Shown here piece after piece: positions 1-11,392 of a DNA stretch of 64,000 nucleotides (position 1 is its first letter; every line of letters starts with the position of its first letter). Made by a program: the position numbers and the translations under genes. The DNA comes from Stemphylium vesicarium (taxonomy: Eukaryota; Ascomycota; Dothideomycetes; Pleosporales; Pleosporaceae). The notes beneath the pieces were generated by a model, which saw nothing but the letters and a program-made list of their open reading frames with translations, ran no database searches and was not told where the DNA came from. The DNA lies in NCBI GenBank assembly GCA_004380135.1, contig QXCR01000104.1:62001-126000 (forward strand). The letters are read 5' to 3'.

Positions 1-703
1 ACTTGAGGCCGCACAGAATCTGGTAGATGAAAGACTGGAAATGGGCATCGGTCAACGGCTGGCCGGAACGGATGATGGCTGCCAGGTCGCATTCCATGAG
101 CTCTGCGTCAATATCAGCACCGTGTCATATGAAGAGGGCGGGAGTAGGGCATACCCTCGTAAAGGTAACACTCGTTGAAGTTGTCTGGGCGGGGAATATC
201 CATGTCGTAGAGACATGTTATCTGTGCACCGGGTTTTAGCATCGGGTCTTGAGGCCGTGGGGGGCGCGTGTCTCGTAGCGGGGTCGCCTTACATTGCGAT
301 GTCCTGCGAGGGGTTAGCATCTGTTACTGACGACGGGTGTAGTCGGTAGTCGACGTACCTCTAAAGTGCTGGAGCAGCTTGATCTCGCGCAGGGCGCGCT
401 TTGCGAGGATCTTCTTGCTGAAGACGTTGGTGACCTTCTTGATGGCCACGCCCTCGCCCGTCTGGTTGTTGGTAGCGGCACTGCGGGACACAATCAGCAT
501 CGAATCGGCGTCGTCACGGCGCTGGCGTCGCACCATACGATGCCATAGGCACCCTGCCCAAGCTCCTTGGTTACATTGTAGCGCTCGTCGACGATGAACT
601 CTTGGTTGAACACCTGCAGTTGGTGAGTACGTGTCATGGTGGTTGCGTGGTGCATTGCGTCCGTCCTTACCTTAAACACTTTGCGGTTGGCGAGGTCGCC
701 CAT
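1..703 (-). CDS. Cell-wall integrity MAP kinase, Slt2/Mps1/MpkA type (3' part outside window)
   Basis: This is the N-terminal half of a MAP kinase of the Slt2/Mps1 class, the terminal kinase of the Bck1-Mkk-Slt2 wall-stress cascade. Exons on the minus strand are 671-703, 534-613, 359-480, 293-303, 155-221 and 1-102; all introns are GT..AG and in phase. The spliced protein begins [11 protein letters not shown], then shows the glycine loop (GQGAYGIVC), the ATP-binding Lys (VAIKK), the [15 protein letters not shown] helix region and [13 protein letters not shown]. This segment is diagnostic for the Slt2 group rather than Fus3 or Hog1. The HRD, DFG and TEY motifs lie beyond position 1. Exon 4 is only 11 bp. 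The Cys in [10 protein letters not shown] is read directly from the genome. The start is the only in-frame ATG before exon 1 and matches the family. Confidence 0.93.
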
Positions 704-1639
704 GATGGAGGCAGTCGCGGTGGGGTCAGGCTAAAGATGACCAAAAAGAAAAGACTCTGGGGAAGAAGACGTGGACGAAAATATCTACGTGGGCGGCACA
801 GGTCAAAACAACGGGGAGAAGGCAGGTGGTCTGCGCAAGATATGGTATAAGGCTAGGCGCGCGGCCAATGTGATGACAGACTGCTGCTGCGACAAACAAA
901 GCGGGGCGGCGGCTGTGGAAAGTGGAAAGTGGGCGGCCGGGCGGTGGGACGCTGAAAGAAGGCGCAGACTCTTCACCGGGAAGTTTGAAGTAATAGGAAA
1001 GCGATTGACGATGTGACGATGCAGAACAGCGGTCGTGCTGTGCCCCTTCGCCTTCTCCGTGAGGGCATGGTGGGGTTGGTATCCAGTCGCATCGCAGACG
1101 AGGGGTTCAACCTGCCTGCAACGGGCATGGCGCAGCCCTTGGCCATCGACTTCAGACCGCTCCGCCCGCGCTGCCGGCTCTGCCCTACAATCAGGACAAT
1201 TGCCCGTTGCAGCTCCATCACCGTTTAGCCAGCCCATGGCCAGACCGTACCCTGATTGCCGGGGAGCGAGAAAGATAGAGACCGAGAGACCGAGAGATGG
1301 ACCCACGGACAGGCGCGGGCGGCTCGGGCCTAGCTCATGAATTGGGCCACTGTATATTTCGCGGCTCCTGCTGCCCTCGAGCGCACTATCTATGTGCAGA
1401 GAGCACATTCGGGGCGACATATGTACATGTAGATACAAAATAAACACTAAGAAAATGTGGCTTTACTCGCGACGTCCACGTGCCGTTCGTCTATGTGGGT
1501 GTTCCGCATTCGCGCGTGCAGGAATCAGGTATCGTAATCCAAACGCCATATCCGTGGCAAAACATGACAACGCCCCGCCATTGATGCCACACAAAAGAAA
1601 CGCCCGTCGTGAAAACGCTAAATAATCAACTTTTGAGGC
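704..1639. other. Intergenic: MAPK upstream region and protease downstream region
   Basis: No convincing gene. A 214-codon minus-strand frame (803-1447) has no recognisable domain and compositionally looks like promoter DNA. It includes a short AG-rich tract near 1264-1305. Presumably holds the MAPK promoter. Confidence 0.5.
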
Positions 1640-3830
1640 TCATGACTCGTAGGAAAACCGTCGTCTGGACGCGTCTGTCGACCCTTCCAGAGGCGAGATG
1701 GGCGAAAGAGCACCATCATCGGTTTCCGTGCGCCTGCCGTCGCGTGGCCGATATGGCGGCAGCTGGAAAAATGTATCTGAAGCCTCCAGGAACGCACCGT
1801 CCCGTGGTGTGCGCGGAGTGATGGGCGAGACATTGTCGCTGTGCAGCCGGCCACTCACCAGTGACACCTCAGACGGAGAGATGGTGTCCAGTCTGCGTGG
1901 CGGTTCGTGTACCGTGGGTGACGAATGTTGCGCACCGCTCGGATCTACTCCATTGTATATCCTTTCGCGTACCACCATGGATTCTTTCTCTGTTAACTGG
2001 CGCCCACCTGCTTCCTGTCGGACCGGCATGTCACCGGGCATCTCATAGATCTGGCGTTCTGTACTGTCGGCTTCGTTGACACCCATTGAACCCTTCTCTT
2101 GCGCACTGGAACCCACTTCGGAATCCACAGACGGACCGCCGGGTAATTCGGCTTTGGGAAAGACGGTCCCTCTGTCTGCGCTGTCTCGTATCGGCGAAGT
2201 AGGAGGCTCTTCCGGATTGGGCGGATCCATCTTAGCAGCTGCAGCTACAACTTCCGCTTCGTATTCCGCCTTAATTGCCTCCAAGCTGCGCTTATGCCGC
2301 CGACGCCAAAACCACCATCCAATAGCACACACGGCCAGCGCAAAGAAAAAGCCCCCTCCCACTGCAATGCCAATGACTGCCGCAGAAGACAAAGGCTTCT
2401 TTTTGGGAGGCGTTGATTGCTCAAGCGAGTAGTCAGGGGAGACGATTGGAAGTATTTGTGGCGCCCTGCCAAATGTCCAGTCGATGGCGGATAGTGTGAA
2501 ATTCTCGCGCTCCCAATCCACGGTCAAGTAGGCTTCCTGCAGAAATGTTCTGCCTAGAACCCACTCTCGTGACTCGTTGCCTCGTCGAATCGGAAAGTAT
2601 CTCGTATTCTCCTGTAATCCTCTGTACGGTGGAGAAGCCTCTAGATCGAAGGCAGCATATGGCAAGGTGATCTGCACAGTTGCGTCGGAGCTGTATTTCT
2701 GACCGAGAGTGAAAGTCACCGTAGGATTCTGAGATAAGAGGCTCTCGTGAAGAGCATCTTCCACAAGGTAGAGATCGGTGGCTTCGTCGTGCTGCAATCC
2801 AAATGCGTCTTCGAAGGCTTGGCATATTTCGAATGGCAGGTACAATTCTGCGATAGTCGAGTCGATATACATGTCAACATCGTCACGCTTCAAGAGATCG
2901 ATGTCCTTCTCCTGCGCAGTGTTTGCGGTGAGACCGACAACACCCACAACCAAGTCGCGCTCGTTGTCCGGTGCAAAAATGAAGGTGAGGTCGTTCGGGA
3001 TAAAACGAGAGGCATCGTAGCCACCAAGCGTAAGGCTTGCGAGGATGGTCTGGTCACCTGCATTCACAAGTTAATGGAACCCGAGCAGCGAGCGGTAGCA
3101 TCTTACGGTACTGTGCACCAGCTGTGTAGCCAAAGGACAGACTGGGAATGCTCTTCTGCTCGAAGAGGTTCGTCAGATAACTGGGAACAGGCTCTTCAAA
3201 GGCAGAGAAATTCGTGGGCTTTGGATGTAGGCCGATATGACCGATCCAGAAGCTGGCTGTGATCAGTGTTCCTACTGTAGTATTCTCTACATATGGACCT
3301 TGGTCACCCCTCAGCCCCAGCCCCACCGAGTCGAATCCATACAGCCCATTGCCGAGCAGCCCCAAGTACTTTTCGATCCACAGCTGGTAGAACCCCTTCT
3401 GTTGCCAGGTCGCCGATTCGCTGCTGTTGTACAGACCGCCGCGGCTTTCCTCGCAGCTGGAATCGAAGACGTTGTACTCTGTGATGGCCCCGGTCGTGGG
3501 GTCGGTAATGTTCGCGACGCAGGCCATGCGATTGATAGCCCATATTTGCTGGCTGGCGGTAGAAACCAGAACTCTCACACCTGTCCCAGGGTCTCCTACG
3601 TTTAGACTAAACGTGTTCCATGCGCCGTCAATTCCCATCCAACTCTGGTCCGGCTGAACTGAGACAGGTGCTGGGACCGATGCGACACCAGGCAGCAGAT
3701 GGAAATTTGGCGTGCTGGTGATATTCCTCTGTACATATCCGGCAGCGAGACAGGGTAGTAGTAGTAGCGTAACGGAGAAGAAGGCGCATATTGTCGTGAG
3801 GAAGCCGGGACGGCTTCGCAAAGGGACCAT
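1640..3830 (-). CDS. Membrane-anchored pepsin-like (A1 family) protein with degenerate first active-site motif
   Basis: Predicted 713-aa type I membrane protein from two exons (3107-3830 and 1640-3057; 49-bp intron, phase consistent). An N-terminal hydrophobic segment (about residues 10-31) is a signal peptide. The pepsin-like fold follows: the first catalytic motif is STAS (about 90-93) where active enzymes have DTGS/DSGS, while the second is present as IDST (Asp307). A single transmembrane helix lies at about 466-492, followed by a basic RRRHK stop-transfer and a ~220-residue polar cytoplasmic tail rich in Pro, Ser and Glu. The architecture matches a common Pezizomycotina group annotated as peptidase A1 domain proteins. 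With one Asp replaced, classical aspartic protease activity is doubtful; a surface sensor or adaptor role is inference. Confidence 0.85.
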
Positions 3831-5358
3831 GTTCCGTGACTAAGCGGCTTGTGGAAGGGTGCGACGAGGGCCACTCAACCACGACGATTTGCAGCGAGCA
3901 GCATCACCGGGCGACATTGTCTATCCCCGCCAACACCTCGAAGGGAGAGAAGGAGAAAGAAACCGAGTATAATCCGCAAAAGCACTTTCACGAGTTGAAC
4001 CAAATTGGCCCGACCCCGGCAACTCAGCCGAGCAGGTCAAGGCATATATTGCACAAAATGCTCTAACAAAGTTTGCCCCTTGGCCACGGCGACGGCTCCT
4101 TTTTGACGTCTAGTACCCGCCCTATTCGCTGCCGCTTGCGACAACACCTTACGCGGGAACGCCGCAACGTCGGCCTCGTTGCGGGCGCGCTGTTGTGCGC
4201 CTCTATCGTGATGCCGCCACGGATAGAAACTTCTCCCCAACTCCGTAAGACGGTCATTCTTCTCCCGTCGCTTTCAACCGGCATTCTTCCGCAGCATCCT
4301 AAATGAACGCAGATGACTGCCGTGAGCGCAGCCTTGAGGCACCCGACCCCTCGTTTCACCTATACAGCCATTACCACCCGTTCGCGCAATCGGGGGTGGC
4401 TTCTGGGCATTATACAGGCTGCGCCGAGGCGACGGGCTTTGGCCAGCATTGCGCCTCCATCATCGATCCGCGACGCCAGCTCCGGACTTCCAGAGCGCTC
4501 TAACTGCAGGTATGCAACGGGGAATTCTGGATCCTTTGAGTGACCCACTCGCCCCATGATTCCTTTTGCCGGAACTGCAGATCTTTGCGCTTATCCCAAG
4601 ATTTCTACGCGATCGGCATACTCAACACAACGAACACTCAAGTGACAAATCGGGGTGCGTGGTTCCATAGTGCTGTCGGAAGGCCTCGCTCATCCTGCAC
4701 CTCACCTGCATCATGCAAACGTGGCGTCTCAATTTCCGTCAGAGCCGCAAGATAAGGGGAGTCACAATGGACGTGCAATCAAACGGAGTTCATGGCAGCC
4801 GTAAGGAACACCAAGGGATGTCTGTTGTGGTACAGGCACGCGTCAAGGCGTATCGCACTGACTCGCGGATACCTGTAAGCAACCGCTCCATGCCGAAGGA
4901 CGCAGCCCGGGCAAGTTAGCGCCTGCAACCACACAGTTCAGGGGAATCTACCATCACCAGTAGACGTACGCATCTGAACCACCGCCAGTCGCACTCGATG
5001 CAAGAAACGGCCGAATTGATCATATTCGGCGAGGCAAGGGTATGTCATTGGTGTTCTACTGCTCTTCACGTGTGCCCAGAGTCTTGTCTTGTCCGGACCT
5101 GGATGGCAAGAGAACAAGCAAATGTCGGACTCCGCGCAGTCTAGCTCCCTGGTGCGCTGATCCTCCGATAGTCATGCATGTCTCTAGTCGGGACACTCGC
5201 CAGACGGTGCCGTCGGTAGGGCCCAAAACGCGCTGGACCCGCTCACCCAAATTGTCTCTACTGCACGTTTGAATGTCCAATATTTTCCCGGTACGACTTG
5301 CAGGTCACGACGCTCGCTATCCATAGAGTGTCTGCGTGGGCAGCACTCTATAGCCCGC
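3831..5358. other. Intergenic, no gene seen
   Basis: Short frames of 65-98 codons on both strands overlap one another and none shows a motif or credible splice structure. It separates two divergently transcribed surface-protein genes, so it should contain both promoters. No repeat or RNA gene was recognised. Confidence 0.5.
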
Positions 5359-8357
5359 ATGTTCCCACATCACTCGCTTGTCGCCTTATGCCTCGCTTCG
5401 CCTGTAGTGGAAGCCGTGTTCCATCGTCGCGGTAGCGCGAACCAGTCGGGTAATAACAAACTCCATAAGCCTAGGCTTCGTATCGCTGCTTGCTAACGAA
5501 GCCATCAAGCGCCGTGTGTCAATTTCACTCGCACAAGGCCTTTGCCTGCATCCCCAATAATATCTGTAGAAACACTCGTGGTCACCCCTTTGGAGGTCCG
5601 GTTGCAAAGCGCCTCCAGCTCCATAGCAGGAGCGTCCAGCGAGTATGAGGTTCTACGACCAACCGACACGACCACATTTGAACCACCAAACCCATCCAAT
5701 TCCTCATACTCCACTTCATCAGTAACAGATGGCATCCTTAATACAACACTGTCATCTCCCGGCGGTTTTCCGTCTGCAGCTTCAGACATTTCACCTTTCT
5801 CCAGCAATTCTACTACAGAGTTCACCACGCGCACTTCTAATGCAACATGTACTGTCAACATACCCAACGCCAGCCTAGATTACTGGTTCAAACCGACCTA
5901 CAGCCATGTTGTAGCGACTTTGACGACTGCGGCGTCAGATTTTACAAATGCCCTGTCATATACGCTTGTACCTCGTACAACTACGTTTAACGCAGCCAGT
6001 GCATTGGAGTCAGATTTCGTCTGTACCTATACAGAGTCGTACTACTCCGAGTTTGACTTCACACTGACAATGTGCGAGGACTATACGGTAATTCCCACAG
6101 CTGCTAGTACTTCTATCATCTACAGGTCAGATGGGTATTCACCATTTCCTTCTGATGGCGTCATACCTATTTCAGATGTTAGATTATACGACTTGTATCT
6201 TCCGGATTCGTCTCCATCGGCAACGGCCATCGTAACACTTGCGCCAAACGTCACCCGTGTTCAAACGTCTGCTACACCTTTCGTCTACTTCACTGCTTAT
6301 GAGGTTGAGACTGATAACAAGACGGAAACAGTACAGCTTCCATCTGCCCAAGCTTATCCCTACTGGCTGAGAGCTCTTGAGGATAAGGATACCGCGACTG
6401 GCCTGCTGCCACAAGGATTCCTCGAGCAAGTACCACATTCGGCATGCGACGCTGGACAGCTTCAGGCTGTTGTGATTGTTCTCATTATCGTCGATATATA
6501 CTATCATAACCTACCGAACCTTGAGCCGGCCCTCATCCACTTTGAATCGTCCGTTCTTGGGTTCGAAGATCCACCTTTTGTGGTGAATGACTGGCGCACG
6601 GGCATTTCGAGGACTGTCCCGATTACAGTCGCTGACTGGAGTATCCCCGTGGACCCCAAGCCTACGACTGCTAGTGTCAGGTCAACCCATCTTCCTGAAC
6701 TAGTTCCTGCAACGCGTGATCGTGGCGGCCCCATGCAGTCCGGCTTCCCCCAGTCACGTCCACCGCCAGTATTGACGATCGGTTTCTCAACAATAACGCC
6801 AAACGCCGCGACCCAGTTCTTTATCGCCCCTGGGCAGACTTTGACTCCCGGTGGTGTTGTCACCGTCGATGGTACCGCCGTCAGTCTTGCACCATCAGCT
6901 TCCTTTATCGTCATTGGCGGCTCTACCCAGGTCTTTCTTACAGGTCCTGCCCTGCTACCTACTGCAATTCAACCATCACAGATTGTGGTCGGTGACGCGA
7001 CAGTAACAGCACAGGTTACTCAAAACAAGCCCAACTTTGGCCCCACTTTTGTTATTTCCGGCCAAACATTACTTCCTGGCGGGCCCGTCGTGAATTTCTC
7101 GGGAAACACAATTTCGCTAGAGCCTTCTGGGGGTGTTGTGGTCATCAACGGGGCGTCGTCAACGATGAAAACTCAGGCTGTACCGGCCTTCACGCCATCT
7201 GTCATCACAGTTGGAAATGATGTATTCTCTCTTATTCCTGATCCTCCCAAATTCGTTATTGGGGGTCAAACGCTTAGCCCAGGAGGCCCAGCCATCACTG
7301 CGTCTGACACTACACTATCTCTAGCGCCTTCCGCATCTTTCTTACTCGTGAACGGCGCCACGTCCGTAATTGCAGACGCCATCAGTTCAACTATCACTGT
7401 GGGCGATAGTACTCTCAGCCCTCTTCCTCGTTCATCCGTCGCGTCTTTTGCTGTTTGCGGCCAGATCTTGGCACCTGGTAGCCCTGCCATCACAATCTCG
7501 GATACAGTTTTATCACTAGGGCCTTCCGCGTCCTTTATAGTCGTCAATGGCGCTACTTCGACGCTTGAGCTTCCTGCCCTTCAAGCCAGTCCTCCTTCCA
7601 TCACCATCGGAAACGAGATATTCAGTGCCCTATCAGAATTGTCTGGGTCAGCTTTCATCATCGCCGACCAGACACTGGTTGCTGGTGACCCGGAAATAGT
7701 AGTCTCAGGCATGACGTTGTCTTTAGCGTCATCTGCTTCTTTCGTTGTGGTAAACGGCGCCACGTCAACATTGACAAATCCCGACGCTCCACACATCACA
7801 GCGCCTCCCTTGACAATAGGAGATGTAGTTTTCAGGCCATTGCCTGGAACCGGAACTGCATACCTGATCAGATCAATACTGCTTACTGCCGGTGGTTCAA
7901 TAGTCGTGTCCGGGGCGACCATCTCGCTTGCCACTGGAGCTACAGCTCTGGTCATCAATGGGCAAACAAGTCTAATTTCCCCTCAAGTACAACCTGCAAT
8001 TATGAACCCGCCCAGACTCACTATTGGTACCGAAACATACACTGCCATGTCTGGGAGCGGCACGACCTTTGTTATCGGAACAGAGACTTTGACGCCTGGC
8101 GGCACGATCACTATTGACGGAACGACTATCAGTCTCGCTGCTGGTGCTACGGAGTTGATATATGGAAGTTCAGGTCGCAGCACCACAACAGCGCTCTCCC
8201 GGCGACCACCATCCATACTTCTGGAGCGAGCACCGGAGCGAGTGGATTCAACGGACAGGCGTCGGCGACCGGTCAAAAAGAGCGCGAGGCAACGCGATCT
8301 AGCAGACACATTGTTTCGCTTGCCATCTTCGCCTTTTTGTGTTCGTTCCTAGCATAA
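5359..8357 (+). CDS. Secreted seven-repeat surface protein, probably GPI-anchored; 3' frameshift
   Basis: Exon 1 (5359-5449) encodes a signal peptide beginning MFPHHSLVALCLASP. A 60-bp intron (5450-5509; GTAATA donor, GCTAAC branch, CAAG acceptor) restores the frame of the long second exon. The first ~380 residues are Ser/Thr-rich and contain the conserved block ending SVLGFEDPPFVVNDWRTG. From about 6760 to 8190 there are seven diverged repeats of 60-80 aa with the pattern 'ITIG...F.I.GQTL.PGGP.ITVSGT.ISLAPS.S..VVNGATS'. The main frame ends at a TAG at 8350-8352 after an atypical Arg/Pro tail. The +2 frame from about 8193 instead encodes a Ser/Thr/Gly-rich linker and a hydrophobic C-terminus (VSLAIFAFLCSFLA) ending at TAA 8355-8357, a typical GPI signal. 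One missing base near 8194-8200 explains this. Role in wall or adhesion is inferred. Confidence 0.75.
6760..8190 (+). repeat. Seven in-frame diverged protein repeats
   Basis: Seven units each begin with a [LIV]T[IV]G-like strand, followed by 'F.I.GQTL.PGG' and closed by 'SLAPS.S..V.NG..S'. They are diverged at DNA level, so this is an old protein-level tandem array, not a young DNA satellite. Confidence 0.8.
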
Positions 8358-10059
8358 GCATGAGGCATCTGCCTTTGGTATCTGATCTGCATTGTGCCAC
8401 CGTGGTCACTGCATCGGCGTTTGTTAGGGATACTAGATGTTGATACCATGAGGTACAGCATATTGTGTAATTTACCAGGGGCCCTTCGAGTTGGATCGTC
8501 CGCGACGCCTGCATGGAAAAAACGCGGGTAATCTCAGACGAGTAACATTAGGCCAGCACCCTGTGATGGGGTGTTGCGTCGCCGCATCGAAGACATGGAG
8601 GCTGTCTTGCTGATCTAAACCGCTCATATAATCGAGGATAATCGAACTGAACGAGGGATATTGAGCAAGTTTAGAAAAGCTTTACAAATACTTATAGCTA
8701 GATAAATCTTCAGAGAAACACGGAGGTAGAACGTTTTGCTGCGCAGGATGCGTCATTAGCGTTGTGCAGACCAGGTGCGCCACAGGAAGACCAACGGCCG
8801 CCACGAGCCCCAACGCTCCGCCTCTGCCTCCAACAATAACAACGCATCTTAGCGACGCCCATCATTCACCGTAAGCGCTTCCTCCTTGCCGCCTCGAGCG
8901 TCAAAAACAAAGCGAGCGCCGCATTCTCTTCGCCGAGCAGGAAAGTCGCAGTTCAATTTGACAGAGATATAGCCGGTGGGAGTAGTATTGCTCAATTCGA
9001 AACAATCACAACGTCAGTAATCGGACGAAAAACAACCAGTAGCAGACGGCTTGGTGTTTGATGGGGGCTCCGGGTGCTCGAAACATCGCCATAATCTTGG
9101 CAGGCACAGGCCCGCAATCTCCCCCACTAAGGATTCGTTTCATGTCATCGCGCAGAAGAACCGTTTACGGAATAACTCGCCCCACAGCACACCGCGAACC
9201 GAGGCTTCTTCTCCTTCGCAGTGCAGGTTCTAGAAGACTTGATCATCGAAATGAGATTCATTTCACGCGAACTGTGGGACGAAGGATGGAGAGCAAGGAG
9301 AATGCTGGGAAGAGGGATTTCGATTGCGACTCAGCAGAGGAGAGCAACAATCCTGGGTTCCAACGCGAGCAGAAAGAAACATGACATTGAGCAAACAATC
9401 AACTGAGAACACATTCATGCGCTGTGGATAGTGGCATGAACTGAGGCGCTTCAACGCATAACGTTTCGTTAAACGCTGAGGAACGTTGACGGCTTTCAAC
9501 CGTTCAAGCTTTTTCGACATGGTTTCATACTCCCGACGATACCCTCCCGTCATTCGACGCTCAGGATCTCATGCAGGCCACTCCCAGGCACACGCATCGA
9601 AGCGACGCCTCTGAATCTCTATGGCAAGAAGTTATCACATATTATGGGGCGTAGGATCGGAGAAAGCCTCAATTCAACGTCCTGCGGCGACTAAAGGAAG
9701 CCACACTACCGCTTGCAGCACTAGTGCGGCGCGGGATAGATTGACAGGTGCTTGGCATCAATCCACAGACCCGGGTTTCATGTCGTTGGCGTTGTCAGGA
9801 TTCTGTCAGGAACGGCACTAATCTTGTCAGGGCGCGAACGTGCCGTGCAGGCAGCGAGAGTATAAGAGATGCGACTGCCATCCTCCAGTTGAAGGTCATC
9901 AAGCTTGACGCTGACACTCATTTTCACACGCTCTTTAGCATACACTCACTTTCAATCCATTCGTCCATCTTCCATTCGTTCACATTCTATCTTTGAAGAT
10001 ACTCTCAACTTTTCAATTCAACCAACCAACCAACCAACAACAACATACCAACCTTCACC
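8358..10059. other. Intergenic, LPMO promoter side; no gene seen
   Basis: Several 60-108 codon frames (9051-9820) lack motifs, conserved starts and splice logic. The last 200 bp hold the TATA box and a pyrimidine/CA-rich leader of the downstream LPMO gene. Confidence 0.5.
9861..9868 (+). promoter_or_regulatory. TATA box of the AA9 LPMO gene
   Basis: The TATAAGAG motif lies about 200 bp before the LPMO ATG and is followed by a CT/CA-rich leader including (CCAA)n at about 10020-10038, as expected of a highly expressed secreted-enzyme gene. Confidence 0.5.
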
Positions 10060-11058
10060 ATGTTCACCAAGACCGCTATCGTCCTGGCTGCTGCCAACCT
10101 CGCTGCTGCGCACACCACCTTCCAGAGCTTCGTCATTGACGGAAAGGACCAGGGTCAGCACTTCGCTGTTCAGACTCCCTCCAACGGCAACAACCCCATC
10201 CTCGATGTCACCTCCACTGCCATGATCTGCAACGGTGGCAAGGCTACCTCCGACCAGGTCGAGGTTGCCGCTGGCTCCACCATCGGAATGCAGTGGCACC
10301 ACAACGACCCGTCCTCCGCTGGTGACGGTGACGACCCGATCGCTGCCTCCCACAAGGGACCCGTCATGGTCTACATTGCTAAGGCTGACACAAACGGTGA
10401 GGGTGCCGTCTGGCAAAAGATCTGGGAGGACGGTCTGACCGGCGACAAGTGGGGTGTTGACAACTTTATTGCCAACAAGGGTCTCATCTCCATCGACCTC
10501 CCTGACCTTGAGGCTGGTGACTACCTCATCCGCCCCGAGATGATCGGTCTCCACGAGGCCAGCGCCGAGGGCAAGGCCCAGTTCTACAACGGCTGCGGTC
10601 AAATCAAGGTCACTGGCAGCGGAAGCGCCTCCCTCCCTGCCGAGGGTGTTGACATGACCAAGGCTTACAAGGCCACCGACCCCGGTGTCATGTTCAACAT
10701 CTACGGTGGTGCCGCCGACTACACCATCCCCGGCCCCGCTGTCTGGGACGCTGCCTCTTCTGGCAGCTCTCCTTCCACCCCTGCCACCTCGGCCGCCCCT
10801 TCTCCCGCCTCTTCCTCTGCTCCTGAGGCTACCCCCACCAAGGAGGCCGAGCCATCTACCCCCTCTGCCACTAAGCCCGCGTCTACTCCTTCCGCCGCTC
10901 CCTCGGCTGCTCCTTCCGCTACCCCATCTACTCCTTCCACTGGCAGCGGCTCTGCCCTCCCCGAGACCTTCACCATTGAGGAGTTCATCCAGTGGCTCAA
11001 GACCGCGACTGGCACCTCCTCGAAGGCTCGCCGCCACGCCCGCGCTTTCCACTTCTAA
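10060..11058 (+). CDS. AA9 lytic polysaccharide monooxygenase with Ser/Thr/Pro linker and C-terminal tail
   Basis: Single-exon gene for a 332-aa secreted copper enzyme that oxidatively cleaves cellulose or related glucans. Signal peptide cleavage after Ala17 exposes His18 (LAAA/HTTF), the N-terminal half of the histidine brace. The second copper ligand is His98 in ASHKGPV. The AQFYNGCGQI block supplies the axial Tyr176 and the Gln174 and Cys179 positions; Cys179 probably pairs with Cys57, and His165 is the conserved second-sphere residue. The catalytic domain ends near residue 230. A ~75-residue Ser/Thr/Pro/Ala linker follows, then a C-terminal segment (TFTIEEFIQWLKTA, then a basic Arg/His-rich end) rather than a CBM1. 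Codon use is strongly C-ending, suggesting high expression. Confidence 0.95.
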   Translation: MFTKTAIVLAAANLAAAHTTFQSFVIDGKDQGQHFAVQTPSNGNNPILDVTSTAMICNGGKATSDQVEVAAGSTIGMQWHHNDPSSAGDGDDPIAASHKGPVMVYIAKADTNGEGAVWQKIWEDGLTGDKWGVDNFIANKGLISIDLPDLEAGDYLIRPEMIGLHEASAEGKAQFYNGCGQIKVTGSGSASLPAEGVDMTKAYKATDPGVMFNIYGGAADYTIPGPAVWDAASSGSSPSTPATSAAPSPASSSAPEATPTKEAEPSTPSATKPASTPSAAPSAAPSATPSTPSTGSGSALPETFTIEEFIQWLKTATGTSSKARRHARAFHF

Positions 11059-11392
11059 GCGCGTCCTTCTCTCGCACATGTTTGACGGTCGCATGTCGAC
11101 TTAGCATTGCATGATATGGTGTTCGGAACATCACCTGTTGGTTCTTCTTTTGAGAGTATTCTTTATGGGATGGGAGTAACCCACCTACTTCTTCTACATA
11201 GCTGCTAGATCAGCGACCTTTTTTGCGATGTAAATATAGCATTCATGACGAATGGAATTTTGAAAAGTCTAGTGCAATCTCTCAATGTCTTGTAATGTCT
11301 TCCTTGATGTGGTAGCAGAAACTAATGATGCACATGGTACAATTGCTCGGTATCTGAAGCTGTTCCTCAACCAAAGCACTTTCATCCGATCT
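11059..11392. other. LPMO 3' region
   Basis: AT-richer trailer after the LPMO stop. No separate gene or repeat is visible. It is followed by the tail-to-tail decayed gene on the minus strand. Confidence 0.5.

Noticed and set aside
803..1447. 214-codon minus-strand frame
   Set aside because: No domain, odd composition and position directly upstream of the MAPK gene; best explained as chance in GC-rich promoter DNA.
10018..11094. 358-codon minus frame antisense to the LPMO
   Set aside because: Gly/Ser/Arg-rich shadow of the strongly codon-biased LPMO gene.
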